Source: Chara braunii (Eukaryota; Streptophyta; Charophyceae; Charales; Characeae). Taken from it: DNA of 64,000 bases. Below are positions 23,532-35,532 of this stretch, in pieces. Numbering within the stretch: position 1 is the stretch's first letter; every line of letters starts with the position of its first letter. The notes under the pieces are model-generated. The model saw only the letters and a program-made list of their open reading frames with translations, was not told the DNA's origin and searched no databases. Where the stretch lies: contig BFEA01000057.1 of assembly GCA_003427395.1 (NCBI GenBank), positions 4,258,774 to 4,322,773 of the forward strand, written 5' to 3'. The position numbers and the translations under genes are program-made.

Positions 23532-24016
23532 GGACGAGAACGGGACTAGCACCCGGAGGCAGGCCAATAGGGCAAATCAAGTATAGTCTACTACGTACAG
23601 GGGCGCACTGATGGAAATGGGGAAGGACCATCAGACCGGACGGTAAAAAACCACGACAGAATAAGGCAGGAGGGGTAGACTCCTAAGGATTGTTATGGCC
23701 CGGAGGTTGAAAAGGGGAGTACTGCTCGAGCAACTTTTCCTAACGGGACGTCCAACCAGGATTCCTACGTGCCGGCCTGGCAAAAAACAGGGGCACTCTA
23801 AACGAGCCTGTTATGAAGGGAAACTAAGCCATGTCCCTCAGCTCGATAGGGCGGCAGGGCCGGTCGCGGCTCCTTCTTAGGGAAGCAATCGGGGAACGGG
23901 AATGGGGAGAAGGCTACTATCCGAATAGAGATAAACCGACAAAACTAGAACCTATGGAACCTAAATGCCTCGCACTTCGTGTGTCCTGGGGAATCCTCTG
24001 GTTTATGCAGAATTAG
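23532..24016. other. Spacer between copy D and gag
   Basis: A small frame at 23695-23880 starts MARRLKRGVL, but nothing recognisable follows. It ends just upstream of the open gag frame. Confidence 0.45.
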
Positions 24017-26110
24017 GCAAAAATAGCGACGGAGGATGAGACGGATAATCGGAGCGAGGAAGGACCAGACTTAGGAGGCAGCGCCGTACAAAGCGAAGAG
24101 GGTCAAAAAGACAGAGAATCGATAAATCCAGACGGTACCAAAGGGAATCGGAAGGAAATCTCCTCAGGGAAAAGCTCGGGGAAGGCCGGGGGAAGCACGC
24201 AAGGGACCCAGAAAACCAAAGAGGGCAGAAATAAGGACAGGACAAGCCCCCGAAATTCAAAGGGAGCTGTGTCTAAGAAAGTAAGGGTCGAGGATGTGAG
24301 GCGCAAACTAGCAGAAATAGAAAAAAAGACCACAGAGTACAAGGCGAGATTGATTGAGGAGATGATGACTGGGAACAAAGAAGGGCCCCTGAAGGAAGAA
24401 CCGTGGGACGAACGGAAAACCAGCCGAGGCGGAATGGGGCAAGGAGATAAGGGTAGTGACAGTGGAGGAACGCCAAGCAAGAGGAGGAAGGAGAGAGAGA
24501 ACTCACCGGGGATGGAAGCAGAGAAAGCTACGAACCCACCAGCCATAGATAGCAGGGCTAGCCGTCTGCCGACTACGCCGACAGTAACGCGAGGATGTGA
24601 GGGGCTCTGGAGCCCTAGGGAAAGGGTGTTGGGATGGTTTGACCCGGAAGGGACTGCAAAGACTAGGGAAGGACAGAAGGCCGGTAAGGAAGGGCAAGAT
24701 ACCAGTACGGCGGGCGAGGCCAGCAGCTCAAAAAGATAGTATCGTCCCTTGCGCGAGCACTAAACAAAAATCAAGGCTACCTAGCAGACGCTAAGAAAAA
24801 GTTTACGTTTGACGGGGCAAACATCATGGAGTTCCTAATAGATTATGAGAATTTAGCTGCGTTGTTGAAATGGACCGAAGAGGAAAAGGTGGACCACCTA
24901 GGGCAGCATGTGTCATTGAGCCTGGGACGAGACATAATGACCATCGTAGCCGCGAGTCGATCCTGGAAGGAAACCCGGGATGTAGTGATGAGAAAGTACC
25001 TGGCAGCGGAGAAGATGACAACGGAGGCCGACTTAGCGGCAGTTCAGAGGAAGAACTTCGCAACGTACGACGACTTCCTACGGGAATTTACCCTGGTATC
25101 ACTAAGGATCCCCGGGGTTACGGACCGGATAATGAGCAAATACTTCCTCAAGAAGTTCTCCGAGTTCGACAAAGACAAGATCCTGTCAGCTTACCAACAG
25201 ACGAGCAAGTTTGTAAACACCAGGGATGTTGATTTTAGTACGGTAACGGATCTGGCCGAAAAGACAGTAGTGACCGAGACATTGGCCTTGCTTAAGGAAG
25301 GGGAAGTCATATATCTGACTGGTAGGACAGGCGACAAGGTAAAGAAGGGGATTAAAAGTCTACATGAACGGGTGCACGGAGTCGACAACAAGATTGAAAG
25401 GGTGGAGAACGCGCTACTGGTTATGTAGGCACAAGTATCCCGACCTGCACTCCCTCTCCAGGAAGCCGTAGTTCCGCCAGGAGTAGCCAATCGAGGATTC
25501 AGACGGAGAGATCTCGCTAATGAGCAATACAAATGCTGCACCGCGGTGGGGCATTTTGTGCACGCATGTCCAAAACTCAACCATGATATATTAAAAAGGA
25601 GATGTACCAGGTCATTAAAGGGAGAGATATTCAGACCGTAGGGAAAACGGGTGAATTGGAACTCGCCAGAGGGGATGCGGCGAGTCATCATCATGCTCAG
25701 TGTGTTAGAGATAGCAGCAGTAGAGGCTGAGTCGGTGGTCGATATCATCTGGGATCAACTTCGGGGCCGCGGGCCGTAGTTCAACTTTATTCTGGAAAGT
25801 GATGGACGCGATAGGGTGAACGCGACAACTCGACTAGGAACGGCTGGGAGAAGGATTATCCGTGACATCGTGATGGAGGAGGTTGGAGGCTCCGCGCCTC
25901 AGGCAGAGCCCGAGATCGGGGAACCAGAGAAAGTCTATGGAAAACCTAAGGAAGAGGAGCCTACAGACAAAGTTACCGCTGCTAAGAAGAAGTTCAGGTA
26001 TCAAATCCCGATCTTAACCATGCCTGAGATCGATGACACTCTTAGCAAATTATTAGGAACCACGGTGTCAGTGTCATTTCAGACCATGCTACAGGTCAGC
26101 CCTAGGTTTG
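24017..26110 (+). pseudogene. Gypsy-type gag (frameshifted, with stops)
   Basis: The first part (24017-24739) is open without an obvious ATG. It is highly charged and includes a coiled-coil-like segment VRRKLAEIEKKTTEYKARL. Near 24725 the frame moves by one base: QQLKKIVSSLARALNKNQGY, FTFDGANIMEFLIDYENLAA, LLKWTEEEKVDHLGQHV, which is the capsid pattern of Gypsy gag proteins, then TAG at 25426-25428. In the same frame follow a damaged zinc knuckle (25528-25569), TAG at about 25638 and 25777, and RYQIPILTMPEIDDTLSKLL with TVSVSFQTMLQVSPRF, a segment that precedes the protease in related elements. Similarity is lost at about 26100, where an LTR-like repeat begins. Gag forms the particle in intact elements; this copy cannot. 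Confidence 0.78.
25528..25569 (+). other. Damaged CCHC zinc knuckle in gag
   Basis: YKCCTAVGHFVHAC fits C-x2-C-x4-H-x4-C except that the first cysteine is tyrosine (TAC in place of TGC, a G-to-A change). An intact knuckle binds RNA; the second gag of the window (35761-35802) keeps all four ligands. Confidence 0.7.
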
Positions 26111-27600
26111 CCCGCACTAGTGTTTGCACTAGTCGTGCTAATATTTTCCGCCGTCTAGATCTTTGATCTCGACAGTGCTGTTTGTTTGCACCAATATTCC
26201 TTATGCTTGCTCATAGTTCCCTTGGGACATCTCAAGTCCCCGCCACTTTTTCTCCGTACTAGTTCCGTTTTCTTGTCCCGCCGGCACGTGTTCCGTTTTT
26301 CGACTTTTATTATTTTGACCCACTTGGTCCCCAACAACATTCCGGACGGTGTCCCATTTTTATTTTTGGGGCCCCCTTGCCCTTGGTGGTCCCATCATCT
26401 CTACATGTGTGCCAATTTTTCTAGGCCGTGAGATCTCATCTCACGATTGTCGTTACCGTCTTCACTTGCCCCATGCTGAAATTGCTCCTTTCTAGCCTTT
26501 CGGGGTTGCCGTGGCTCATTTTCCCTTAGCCTAGGCACCCCCATGCAGTCCGGTATTTCTCGGACTGCACTCGTAGTTATTTTCCTAGTCCCACAGCCCC
26601 ACAACTTGCCCCATGCTAAAAGAAAATGAAGTGTTAAATTTCTAAGTGCATCTAGACTCAATATTGGCTTCGGATGCACCCAAAACATGTGTTTCTCCTC
26701 CCCTATTTCGGTTGCATGGGGCCTTGATTTTCTTTGATTTTCTCTGCAAAATCAAAGAAAATGAAAGTCCATTGCAACCGCCATATTCCATAATGAATCT
26801 GGTCACGGATATATCTCCCCAAGTGACCGTTTTTTACCGTTAAGGTTTTTTTTCTCTTTTCTTTTCGTTTCTTTTTTCTTTTCTTTTTTTTTTCCTCCTT
26901 TCTTGGACAGTAGGGACCTGTCAGTCCCTACTTGTGGCAGTCCCTACTGACGGCCAACTCACTCACTCCCTCTCTTTTTTTTTGTCTTATTCTCCCACAT
27001 TTTCTTTTCTTTTTTCTCTTTTTTCTAGCATGCCAAGTGTCAAGTGGCCATTAAGGCCCTTTTCTAGCCCCTTCCTCTTAGTTTTGGCCCTTCCTATGCC
27101 CAAGGTACAGTCCGTTATGTCTCGGACTGCAATAATGGCCTTCCCATGTCCATGGGAACTTCCTTTTACTCCTATTTTTCTCCCACAGTGGCCCCTCCTA
27201 CTCCGATTTTCTCCCTGAGGCCTGTTTTTCACATGGGGTCTCTTTTGACTTCATTTTCTTGACGGAGGCTGATCCGCGATTTTTCGGATTGCTCTCATGC
27301 CTCTTACTTCAAGTTTCTTTACTTTTTCTTTTCCTTTTGGCCTTCCCGTTTGCTACCGCTAGTGCTTGTACTAGTGGTGCTAATATTATTGGCCGTCAAG
27401 ATGTCGATCTTGACGATGTGCCTTGCCTTTATTATTTTTCCTCATGCGGTGCCGTCGTTTCTTCTTGGGACTTTCACATGTCCCCGCCATTCGTCCCGTC
27501 GGTTGTCCCCGACACTTAGTCCCACCGGCGGTCCCCGACACTTGGTCCCACTGGTGGTCCCAGGTACTTAGTCCCACCAGTGGTCCTTGGCACATTTTGC
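26110..27600 (-). repeat. LTR-like repeat, copy 2 (inverted relative of 5.5-7.1 kb)
   Basis: The reverse complement of 26680-27350 follows 5550-6020 in order over several hundred bases. Two internal segments are also similar to each other: GCACTAGTGTTTGCACTAG near 26112 with GCTAGTGCTTGTACTAGTGG near 27358, each followed by TGCTAATATT and a GATCTTGA/CTTTGATC element. CAGTCCG...CGGACTG hairpins lie near 26546 and 27108. It interrupts the gag at 26.1 kb. GTCCC-CC-GGT-GTCCC repeats at 27500-27600 form its outer side. Confidence 0.6.
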
Positions 27601-28600
27601 CCCGAGTGTCATCATTTTTACTTAGTCCCACGTGACCCCGGGCGCCTTTCCCAAGATGTCCCACGTTCCTTGGACGTTTTCCGCCCCACGGTGCCCCCTT
27701 TCCCTTGTCTTTCTTGCGCCTTGTGCGCGCTGGTTTCTTTGGTCGCGGACCTCCACTCAATGCTCTTGTAGGTGACCCCCATGTTGGGTCCTTGTTCTCT
27801 AGCTTCCCACGGCCTCCGGGCCGTCCATCTCTCGACTTCCTTATTCCTTTGTCGCTACCGCGCCGCGTTTGCTGGTCCAAGGGCCCTTTGGCCTTAGTCT
27901 TGTTGAGTTCCAACAGCCCTTCCGCCCTCATGCTATGTTCTAGGTGCCCCTGTTCTCGCGCTTATTCTCTTGCCATCGTTGGTTTTCTCCTCCTGTGGTT
28001 CTCACCCCAGGGCATCACTCCCTCCTGTGGCCTAATCCTTTGTCTTTTCTCTCTCTTTCTTCCTTTCTTCAGATTTCTCTGTCGTGCACAATTATCCAGT
28101 CTCTCGAGTGATGGGAAGTTATTCGGGACCCACCAGTCCCGACACCGGTACTCTGCTCAGATTGTTGCATGGAGTAGCGAGGGACGAAGGGTGAGGTGAG
28201 GGATTTATCTGATTACCGGGGTGTCGCTCATCTCAACGGTCGAAGGAGGGGAGTTGCGAGACTATGAGCTTGCCTATTGATCAAAGTGTTGCCTAGTCTA
28301 ATGCGGAGGGGTGGTTAAGAGTAAGCGGTAGGCGTGCAAATTTACCTGCTGGACGATGTGGTACTTGCCCTGCCAGTTGAGCTAACTGGGGGCAGCTCGC
28401 GAGGTTGCAAGCTCATCATAGTCAACACATTTGGGATCACAAGCGCGATTGAGTGACCGAGCCATTGGAAGGAGTTGTCGTCGTAAGTAAAGATGAGCGA
28501 GTTTTGCTGAAACGGGGGTCGTTGCTGGAAATCAGGGAGTCGTCAGAGGGTTGACTTCGACAGTTTGACTTTAGAATTGACCAAGTTGCTGCATATTTGG
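27601..28600. other. Unassigned; possible trace of an integrase end (minus)
   Basis: A plus frame at 27705-28199 has no recognisable domain. On the minus strand about 28310-28400 reads WQGKYHIVQQVNLHAYRL, which resembles the C-terminal end of Gypsy integrases, with a stop just before it. The stretch is too short to be certain. Confidence 0.3.
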
Positions 28601-29134
28601 TTGCCATTGCGGGGCCGTCAGGCGATTGAAGATAACAAGGCTCTCTCCCATGAGCCTGAGTACACCTCGCTTGGATCTGAGAGTTTCAAATTTACCTCCT
28701 TCCTTCCCTTCTTACTCTAAATCTAGTCTTGTTATGAGAGGAAGGCGGCAGGCGGGATTGCAACCCGTAGGACTGCAGCAAGACTCTATGGGAAGTCAAC
28801 CCACCGATTGCGGGAGCTCTGTCGGAACTCAGGAGGAGTTTTGGAGGCAGGGAACTGAGAGGTAATCATTGTTTTCCCTCTATAAACCCTGTTATAACCC
28901 CTATCTTTACTCTTTGCTATGTTTTGACTGAGTTTATTGTATGTATCCTTACTTTGACCTTTCTGTTTGACTTTCCGGACAAACCAAACTTAAGTAAAGG
29001 AATGCGTGTGTAATATTAGTTTCAATTTTCATTATTTGACTGAAAGCAGATTGTGGGGTTGCATCTGGGAAAAGGATGGGAGGAAGGACATATTGCCTGA
29101 GTTTGACTGGGTCAACCAAAGGCTGGGAGAGTCT

Positions 29135-29842
29135 CCATAAGTTTGGAGGCCCCAGTGTTATGTTTATTTTGGATTGCCTGGAGAATCAGACATATACCAT
29201 AAGTTTGGATGGTCTGGTTGCTCTAACTTGTGAGGGCTGACTTGAATGACTTTTCAGGGATCAAGCATGTTCCATAAGTTTGGGTGGTTTGGTCGCCTTG
29301 TTTACTTTGGGTTCTGTCAGTTTCTTTAGTTCCTGAGCGAGGAGGTCTGAGCATGTTTCATAAGTTTGGGTGGCTCAACCTCTTCCTGTTTTGGTCTCGA
29401 GAGAAATGAACCAGGTTAAGGACCAATACATGTTCCATAAGTTTAGGTGGTCTTGGTCCAACGCCTCGCACATGCTGAAACCAGAAGGTTATAATTTGGC
29501 TATATTTTATTACTATGTTACTTATGAAGAGGCTAGTCAGACAGGGTTCCATAAGTTTGGGTGGTCTGACTATAGCTTATCACCAACTGGAGAGAGTACT
29601 AATTAAGAATAAAATTGGGGTACGAAGGGGAAGACTGAATCTTGAGCTGAAGATGATCGGTTCAGTTATATGTTACCTCAAAAGACCAAGTGCAGACAAG
29701 TATATAAAGTTGGGATATTTAAACAGTCTAGGGCGACTAGGGGGCCTAGTCATATGCTCAAAGAAGAGAAAAGTTGTTGTGCCCTGTGTTTGTGTATACT
29801 TCATGGCTGAGCTAGACATGTTCCATAAGTTTTGGTGGTCTA
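29135..29842 (+). repeat. Seven dispersed copies of CCATAAGTTTGGGTGGTC
   Basis: Copies start at 29135, 29197, 29272, 29358, 29435, 29549 and 29823, all on the same strand. The 18-20 base core is well kept (often preceded by ATGTT), while the sequence between copies varies. Spacing is 62, 75, 86, 77, 114 and 274 bases, so it is not a simple tandem repeat. Confidence 0.85.
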
Positions 29843-30129
29843 GTTTTATGCCCTATGTAAGCTGGGCATAAAGGGATAAATCACTGAAAGACTATGAACT
29901 ATTGTTTGATAAATTTGACATTGGGATGGTGAGAGTACTTACCTTTGTGGTGTGGCCTCCATGTGACTGAGTGAGGCTACTACTTAGTCTGAGTTTCAGT
30001 TTGATAGGTAGTTGCGTTAGTTGCTCGCCATGTACTAGAGCCATAGAAGTTAGTTTCAATTCTTGCATTTTCTGAGCTAAGTTTTTTTACTTAGATCAAT
30101 TTCTACATTTTCTGTGATCTTTTATTTAT

Positions 30130-30555
30130 ACTTGGTCTTGTATAAATCTTGGTAAGCCACTTTCTTTACGGGAAGTGTTGTCGAAATTTCTACAAAACCA
30201 AGGAGTTAGCCATGTTTTTTCTTTTTCAGGTTCCAGTTTTTTCTGACTTTACGACTTACTAAAAATCTGGGAAGTCTCTTTTTCTGAAAGAAGTGCTGCC
30301 CAAATTTTTGTTAACTCAGGGAATTAGACAAAATTGGACCTTGAGAAGTCAAAGTCATTTTGAATTTTAAACTTAAGCTTTGTATAAATTTTGGTAAGTT
30401 ACTTTCTCTACGGGAAGCGCTGCCGAAATTTCTGCAAATCTAAGGAGTTAGACAAAATTTGACTTTGGAAAGTCAAAGACTATATTCGGGCTGATATAAA
30501 TTCTGAAAAGGCAATTTTCCTAACGGGAAGCGCTGCCAAAATTTCCTTAGTTTTA
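30130..30555 (+). repeat. ~110-bp tandem repeat, four units
   Basis: Units share TTTTGGTAAG--ACTTTCT, TACGGGAAGCGCTGCCGAAA, TTTCT-CAAA-C-AAGGAG and TTAGACAAAATTTGAC. Units three and four are the best preserved. A reverse-complement copy of one unit lies at about 32350-32480. Confidence 0.8.
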
Positions 30556-31879
30556 TATTTTGACGTGTGGCAATTCTAACGATCCACTCTGTATAGAGGA
30601 GACTCTGCCAGGGTCTATCTTTCTTTGGGCACTTGCTTAGAGGTAGATTCAGACTTAATTAATTAGGAGGATTTTGAGTGAGATCGTGATATGGAGATTA
30701 TTCTCCATGGACTTAGAGGTTTAACTTGGGGATTGACCTGTCTTGTGTTACAGGTCCTCGTAATCGTTTGGTTCAGGATCCGGGATAGATTCAGCTTGAT
30801 CCTCCAATGATCACCTTCTATTATCACTTATAACAAGTCGTTTGTTGATTCGTCGGTTTACGATTCAACTCCAATTCACTCTTGTCACTCAACCTGAAGG
30901 CTTTAGCCCTGTGGTTTGATCTGTTTCATTATGTTTTTACCCGGACTTTATTGAATGGCTAAGTATTTTATTGCTGGGAGAGTACGCTAAGTTTGAGGTT
31001 TGTATGGCTAAGGCAAGGGGCGTGAGCGCAGAGAATGGTTGAATTTCACCCCGTGTAGTGCATGGACTTTTTGCAGGATCTTTGAAATGATTGCAGGTAT
31101 GTTTGGTGATTCGGACTTTGGATTTGGACTGTCTGCGCTCACATACATATATATATGGCTGAGAGGAGTCCCACTGTGATTGTGAGAAGTGATCGTCAAA
31201 TATTTATAACCCTGTATATATATGTAAATACATATGTCTTGGGTGTTTTTTTTCGCGCGGCCTACAGTGATCGCGCGCAAAGGCTAGACAAATTATGTTT
31301 TAAAAGGAAAAGGGAGATTCCTTGTTATCCTTTGCTTTTTAGAATTTATAGTTGGACGTTGTAGTCCGTGGCAACCTTCAAAGTCAAACCCTTTGACTTC
31401 TTTCCAGGCCCTAGGTGAAGGAGCTGGTCTTCAGGGCAATAAGAGACAATTGCCACCACAGGTATGAACCTGTGTACCACCCACTCTCCGCAGGGTGTAG
31501 AAGAGGGTGTGGTTCTCAACTGCACTTGACGGTTGTCTAGCGTCGAGGGATCAGTCCCTCAAGGCGCGTGTCAACCGACACTTGAGTGTCGAACGCGATC
31601 CTCGAGATTAACGAGGATCGAGTGAATATGGGTACTACATAGTACGTCATTATTGCGTTCGCTTGCGTACGCTTGCATTGCAAATCGATATGAGTTAGCA
31701 CTGCGTCCACGCGGTTTTATAATAAGTCTCGCGAGCGACGCCTATCCGATTTCCGCATTGGGAAGTTATGGGATGACTACTAAGGGACTATGAGTGTTGT
31801 CGTGTTGTTTATTCCGTGCCATTCTGTATATGTATATGTACGTGTGTGTGTTTGTGTGTGTTTATTTTTATGTTCTTTA

Positions 31880-32332
31880 TAGTGGTGTGAGCGTGGGGTG
31901 TGGGATGCGTCCTAGTCGAGCGGCAACGAGTCGCGCTTGGGACCTCGGCCCTCCAAGACGTCGGTTCGCGTACGGGTCCAATAGAGGCGTAATTCCTCGC
32001 GTACCCCCTATACTACAGCGAACGAGAAACGACATCGGTTGGTCCACCTCTGCGATTGCAGCTGATTAACTTTCGTATTGTGGACTGGTAGCTCGACGGG
32101 GATACGCCCACCGAAGGGAGGTGACAACTCCCGTACGGTGGAGGTAAGTCGTGCCTCGTGTAGGCCCTATCCTATCGTAGGGGCTCGTGAGAGGTATGGT
32201 CGGCGCACTCGGCCGGAGCGGCTTGTGGAAACTCCATGTATATTCGCGACGAGGATTTATACCAACTCCTGCGTGACGCGGTCGGGAGGGTCCCGCGCTG
32301 CTTTGTGCGGTACCGGACCGATGCGCTCGACA
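31880..32332 (+). repeat. LTR, family 1 (3' end at 32332)
   Basis: Shares in-order blocks with 56500-56924 and 62850-63301: ACGGGTCCA, AGCGAACGAG--AACG, CACCTCTGCGATTGCA, GGTAGCTCGACGGGGATACG followed by CCCACC, GGTGACAACTC, CCTATC-T-TCGTAGGGGCTC, AACTCCTGCGTGACG and the end GACCGATGCGCTCGACA. After the terminal CA only GG and TGG of a primer-binding site remain; the sequence then jumps into an inverted repeat block. The 5' end is not defined. Confidence 0.7.
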
Positions 32333-32339
32333 GGTGGAT

Positions 32340-35300
32340 TTATATCAGCCTAAATATGAAAACAAAAATATTCAACCTTCTAGAGTCAAATTTTGTCTAA
32401 CTCCTCAAATAAGCAAAAATTTTGGCAGCACTCCCTTTAGAAGGGGAGACTTCCCATATTTATACTAAGTCGGATATGAACTCAAGAAACAAGACCTGAG
32501 TTCAACTAAGACAAAATTTAACTAACCTGTCGCCTGCAAAAAACAGGGCGGATACCCTTGTAAGGGTATTCTCATCGACAACTTACCGGACTATTAAGCG
32601 ACATCCCTGTCACGTCGCCAAATCAGAAAGTTATAAATTCATCCAACTCCAAAAATGTTGACGAGAAAGGAACCAATCCGATTAGCCGACAGACTCAGGG
32701 TTGAGGCCTCCAACAATCCAGACCCTTATAACTATATGCCGCCAGGGTTCCAACCTGGGTCTCCATTGTCCTGACACTAGGACGCAGGTGTACTGGACAT
32801 ACGTACTACAGCATAAGTCTCAGCGGCCCCTCTCAACTGTCCTCTCCCCTTTGTCCTAGACAAACGCCGACTTTTCGTTAAGTGTCCCTAGCCTCTACCC
32901 TGTACGCAGTGCCATAACCAGGGACGCGGGCCCTAACCGAGACCTTTGAAGGCATCCTCTCGCCTTCCTCCCAAAAACTTTCACAGTCAATATATATATA
33001 TATATATCACATAAATCTCATCACAGACTCTTCCTGCAGTTTAGTACAGAAAGGCCAGGTCTCCATCTTGGCCCACCGTAGCTTGGGTGATCGTGCCAGA
33101 TCTACGACCCACCGCGTTTGTTATTTTAGCGGTAGTGCGCTCGCAGGTTGCGTCACGATAGGCTATTTCTCCTGATAAGCATTCAATCAGGATTCCAAAA
33201 GACCCGACTCTTATCCCATGCGTCACGATAGGCTTTTTCTCCTGATAAGCATTCAATCAGGATTCCAAAAGACCCGACTCTTATCCCACACCATCCCGCG
33301 GCAGGTAAAACCCTCCTGGGTGGCCACACCCCTTTAAATTTTTACCCCTTCTGGCGAGACGTGGGCCCGCTGTAAGGTTGCGCCGATCAACAGTCAACAC
33401 TGAGGGTTGCGCCTCAGTGATGCCAGTTATACCCCTAGCTGGGTCTCTCATAAATGCCCCAAGATTAGCACAAGTGGTTGGACGGTGTGTCGCAACAATA
33501 CATGCGTACTGCGGGACTACGCAAAGGTCTGTCACACATAAAAGGCATTTACCAGCCCTCTGTGGGACAATACAGAGAGAACACGGCAACCTCTCCACTA
33601 TCACAAAACAGAATCACCGTCAGGTCCGCAAGGTCGCGGCCCCCTCACTTTATCAGAGCAAGAAGACCACGTATCCCGATGACTTCTCTCAATGAAGCTT
33701 TTTGCGACCTTTACAAAAATTTCACCAATGGCCAAGCAAAAACGTGGTCCTCGTCAGACTTTTATCATCCAAAACCAACTTATCATGCTACTGAATCTAT
33801 TAACCACCCTTCATAAGAAAGAGGTCTCACTCAATAGGTCTCCCAACCATCCTTCTCTCTCTAGGATGAACTTTCACACGGCCTTTCATTAAAACATTTT
33901 CCCTCTCTGAAGATGGGTCTTCCAATAAGCCAAAGACTGTCTTCTCACAAAAGGCGTCTCTACCATAAAATAACTTAAATCGAGAGACCAACTTATGGGT
34001 TTTCATTACAACTCAACAATAAACATTTCGCATGGCAAGCATTCGAGTCTCCAAGACTCATAAATCTCTTAGGATTCTCAAAAACAGACTGCACTTCCTC
34101 TCCTTATACTCGACCCTATCATCCGCCGGTGTGCAGATCGCACGAGTATACCGAAGAGTAAACAGTTCACATCCATTCACATTCACAAAATACACAGTAC
34201 ACGAGATGTTTCTCATACATCTCTCACACAAAGTCATCATACATCAGGATAAAACCACACATGTGAGAATGATTGTGATCATCATATACAGGGGAATAGT
34301 CTCAGATAAAATATCAGCTCAATATACACTAAGGGGCGTAATATCCCAACTCAAAAGCGAACCAATATGGTTTTGAATTACATATATACACACAGAGTTG
34401 AATAACCTCAACTCAAACTAACACCGATATCACACAAGAATCAAGGTCTCCCTGACCAAAGTTAAAATTGAAACAGTCTTAATCAGGGCGTAATCGCATC
34501 CCTCAAATCGGAGGGATCGAATTATGCCAAGACATATCTAAGTAACCAAGCAACACAACGAATCACTCATACACAAGTCTCATATATTATATTTATAGGT
34601 TAGAGAGTCGACCTCACATACGCTGAGGTCTCCTCTCAAGTCTCTCATACCTCTCACACATATACAACCATCTGGGCCTAGACACGAAGTAGGTCTCATA
34701 TCTTCTTTTCTCAAGCAATAGGCCTAGTAGACTAGACCTTTACTCCATAACAATGTCCTTAGGGTCACTCCTTGCTCTATCTATTAGAGACATTCCAATA
34801 ACTCGATTTGAGACAGCCTTAACGTACGCCACATATACAACCATTCTATTGGGGTTCCTCCTGCCTGCAACTCGGGTTGTCTTACCGGACCATTATTACG
34901 AAACCCTCTCCATATCTTGTCAGGTTCCCCTGCTGACCAAAATACGGGTTTAAAATCATACATCCGGTTAGCCTGCTACTCTAGCTCTACGTTCTTATAT
35001 ATACAACTGAATCTATTAAAGGTAAAACAAGCCAAGACGATCCAGAATCATCTTCTGACTGAATACTTCCCAAACTTGAGAGTTAGGGTTACTCCTCTCT
35101 TCACACTACTACACTCTCTCTAACACCATCTTTTTATCAACTTTCACATCCTTCAGCCATTTTATCCTCTCTTTCTCATTCCTTTCGCCGCTTTACCTAC
35201 CCGGCTACCACCTGAACTACCGCTTATCATGCCTTTTTCTTCCCTACATTCCACTTATGGTTCCGCTGGCGTCCATCACGTCCACTAATGCCTCCTCTGC

Positions 35301-35400
35301 CGCCACCATGCCCTTCATCCCCGCGGCCCCTTCCAATTCACCGCGATTGACTTCCTCCACCGACCACGCCGCCTAGTGACACTTGTTGGGTTGGTGGCTG
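32340..35400 (-). repeat. Inverted, diverged repeat block; no gene recognised
   Basis: Starts with the reverse complement of the 30.1-30.5 kb tandem unit (32350-32480) and near 34690-34740 resembles the reverse complement of 29700-29830. It lies downstream, on the minus strand, of the gag at 35.5-36.75 kb, where pol would be expected, but no pol motif is seen. An exact-looking tandem duplication lies at 33151-33290. Small frames have no known features. Confidence 0.45.
33151..33290. repeat. 70-bp tandem duplication
   Basis: CGTCACGATAGGCTATTTCT and the following bases at 33151-33220 recur at 33221-33290 with a single visible base difference (TATTT/TTTTT). The copies are so alike that recent duplication or an assembly effect is possible. 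Confidence 0.85.
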
Positions 35401-35532
35401 TAACAGTCCCATAGGCCGAGTTGGTCGGATCTGCGCTGCGGGAGCCCTAGGCGCCATCATGCTCATTTGTGGGCCCAAACAACTGCCTTGTGCTCATGGC
35501 ACACATGGATTGTACATCAGTCATAGACCCAT

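Larger units (their letters stand above)
28600..31879. repeat. Long repeat block leading to an LTR end
   Basis: A frame at 28626-28865 (RRQAGLQPVGLQQDS) ends in the block without known features. The rest is AT-rich and non-coding and contains the motif array at 29135-29842 and the ~110-bp tandem repeat at 30130-30555. Parts of it recur inverted at 32.35-34.75 kb: the tandem unit at 32350-32480, and a CTTCTTTGAGCATATGACTA-like stretch near 29750 with its diverged counterpart near 34710. From about 31000 to 31880 only short hairpins are seen, for example CGATCCTCGAG/CGAGGATCG near 31600. Confidence 0.5.

Noticed and set aside
24700-24745. Programmed frameshift within gag
   Set aside because: No slippery heptamer with downstream structure was apparent, and the copy has other lesions; a plain indel is simpler.
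31440-31480. tRNA T-arm-like hairpins (also near 32740)
   Set aside because: CACAGG-TTCATA-CCTGTG type hairpins were seen, but the remaining cloverleaf could not be built.
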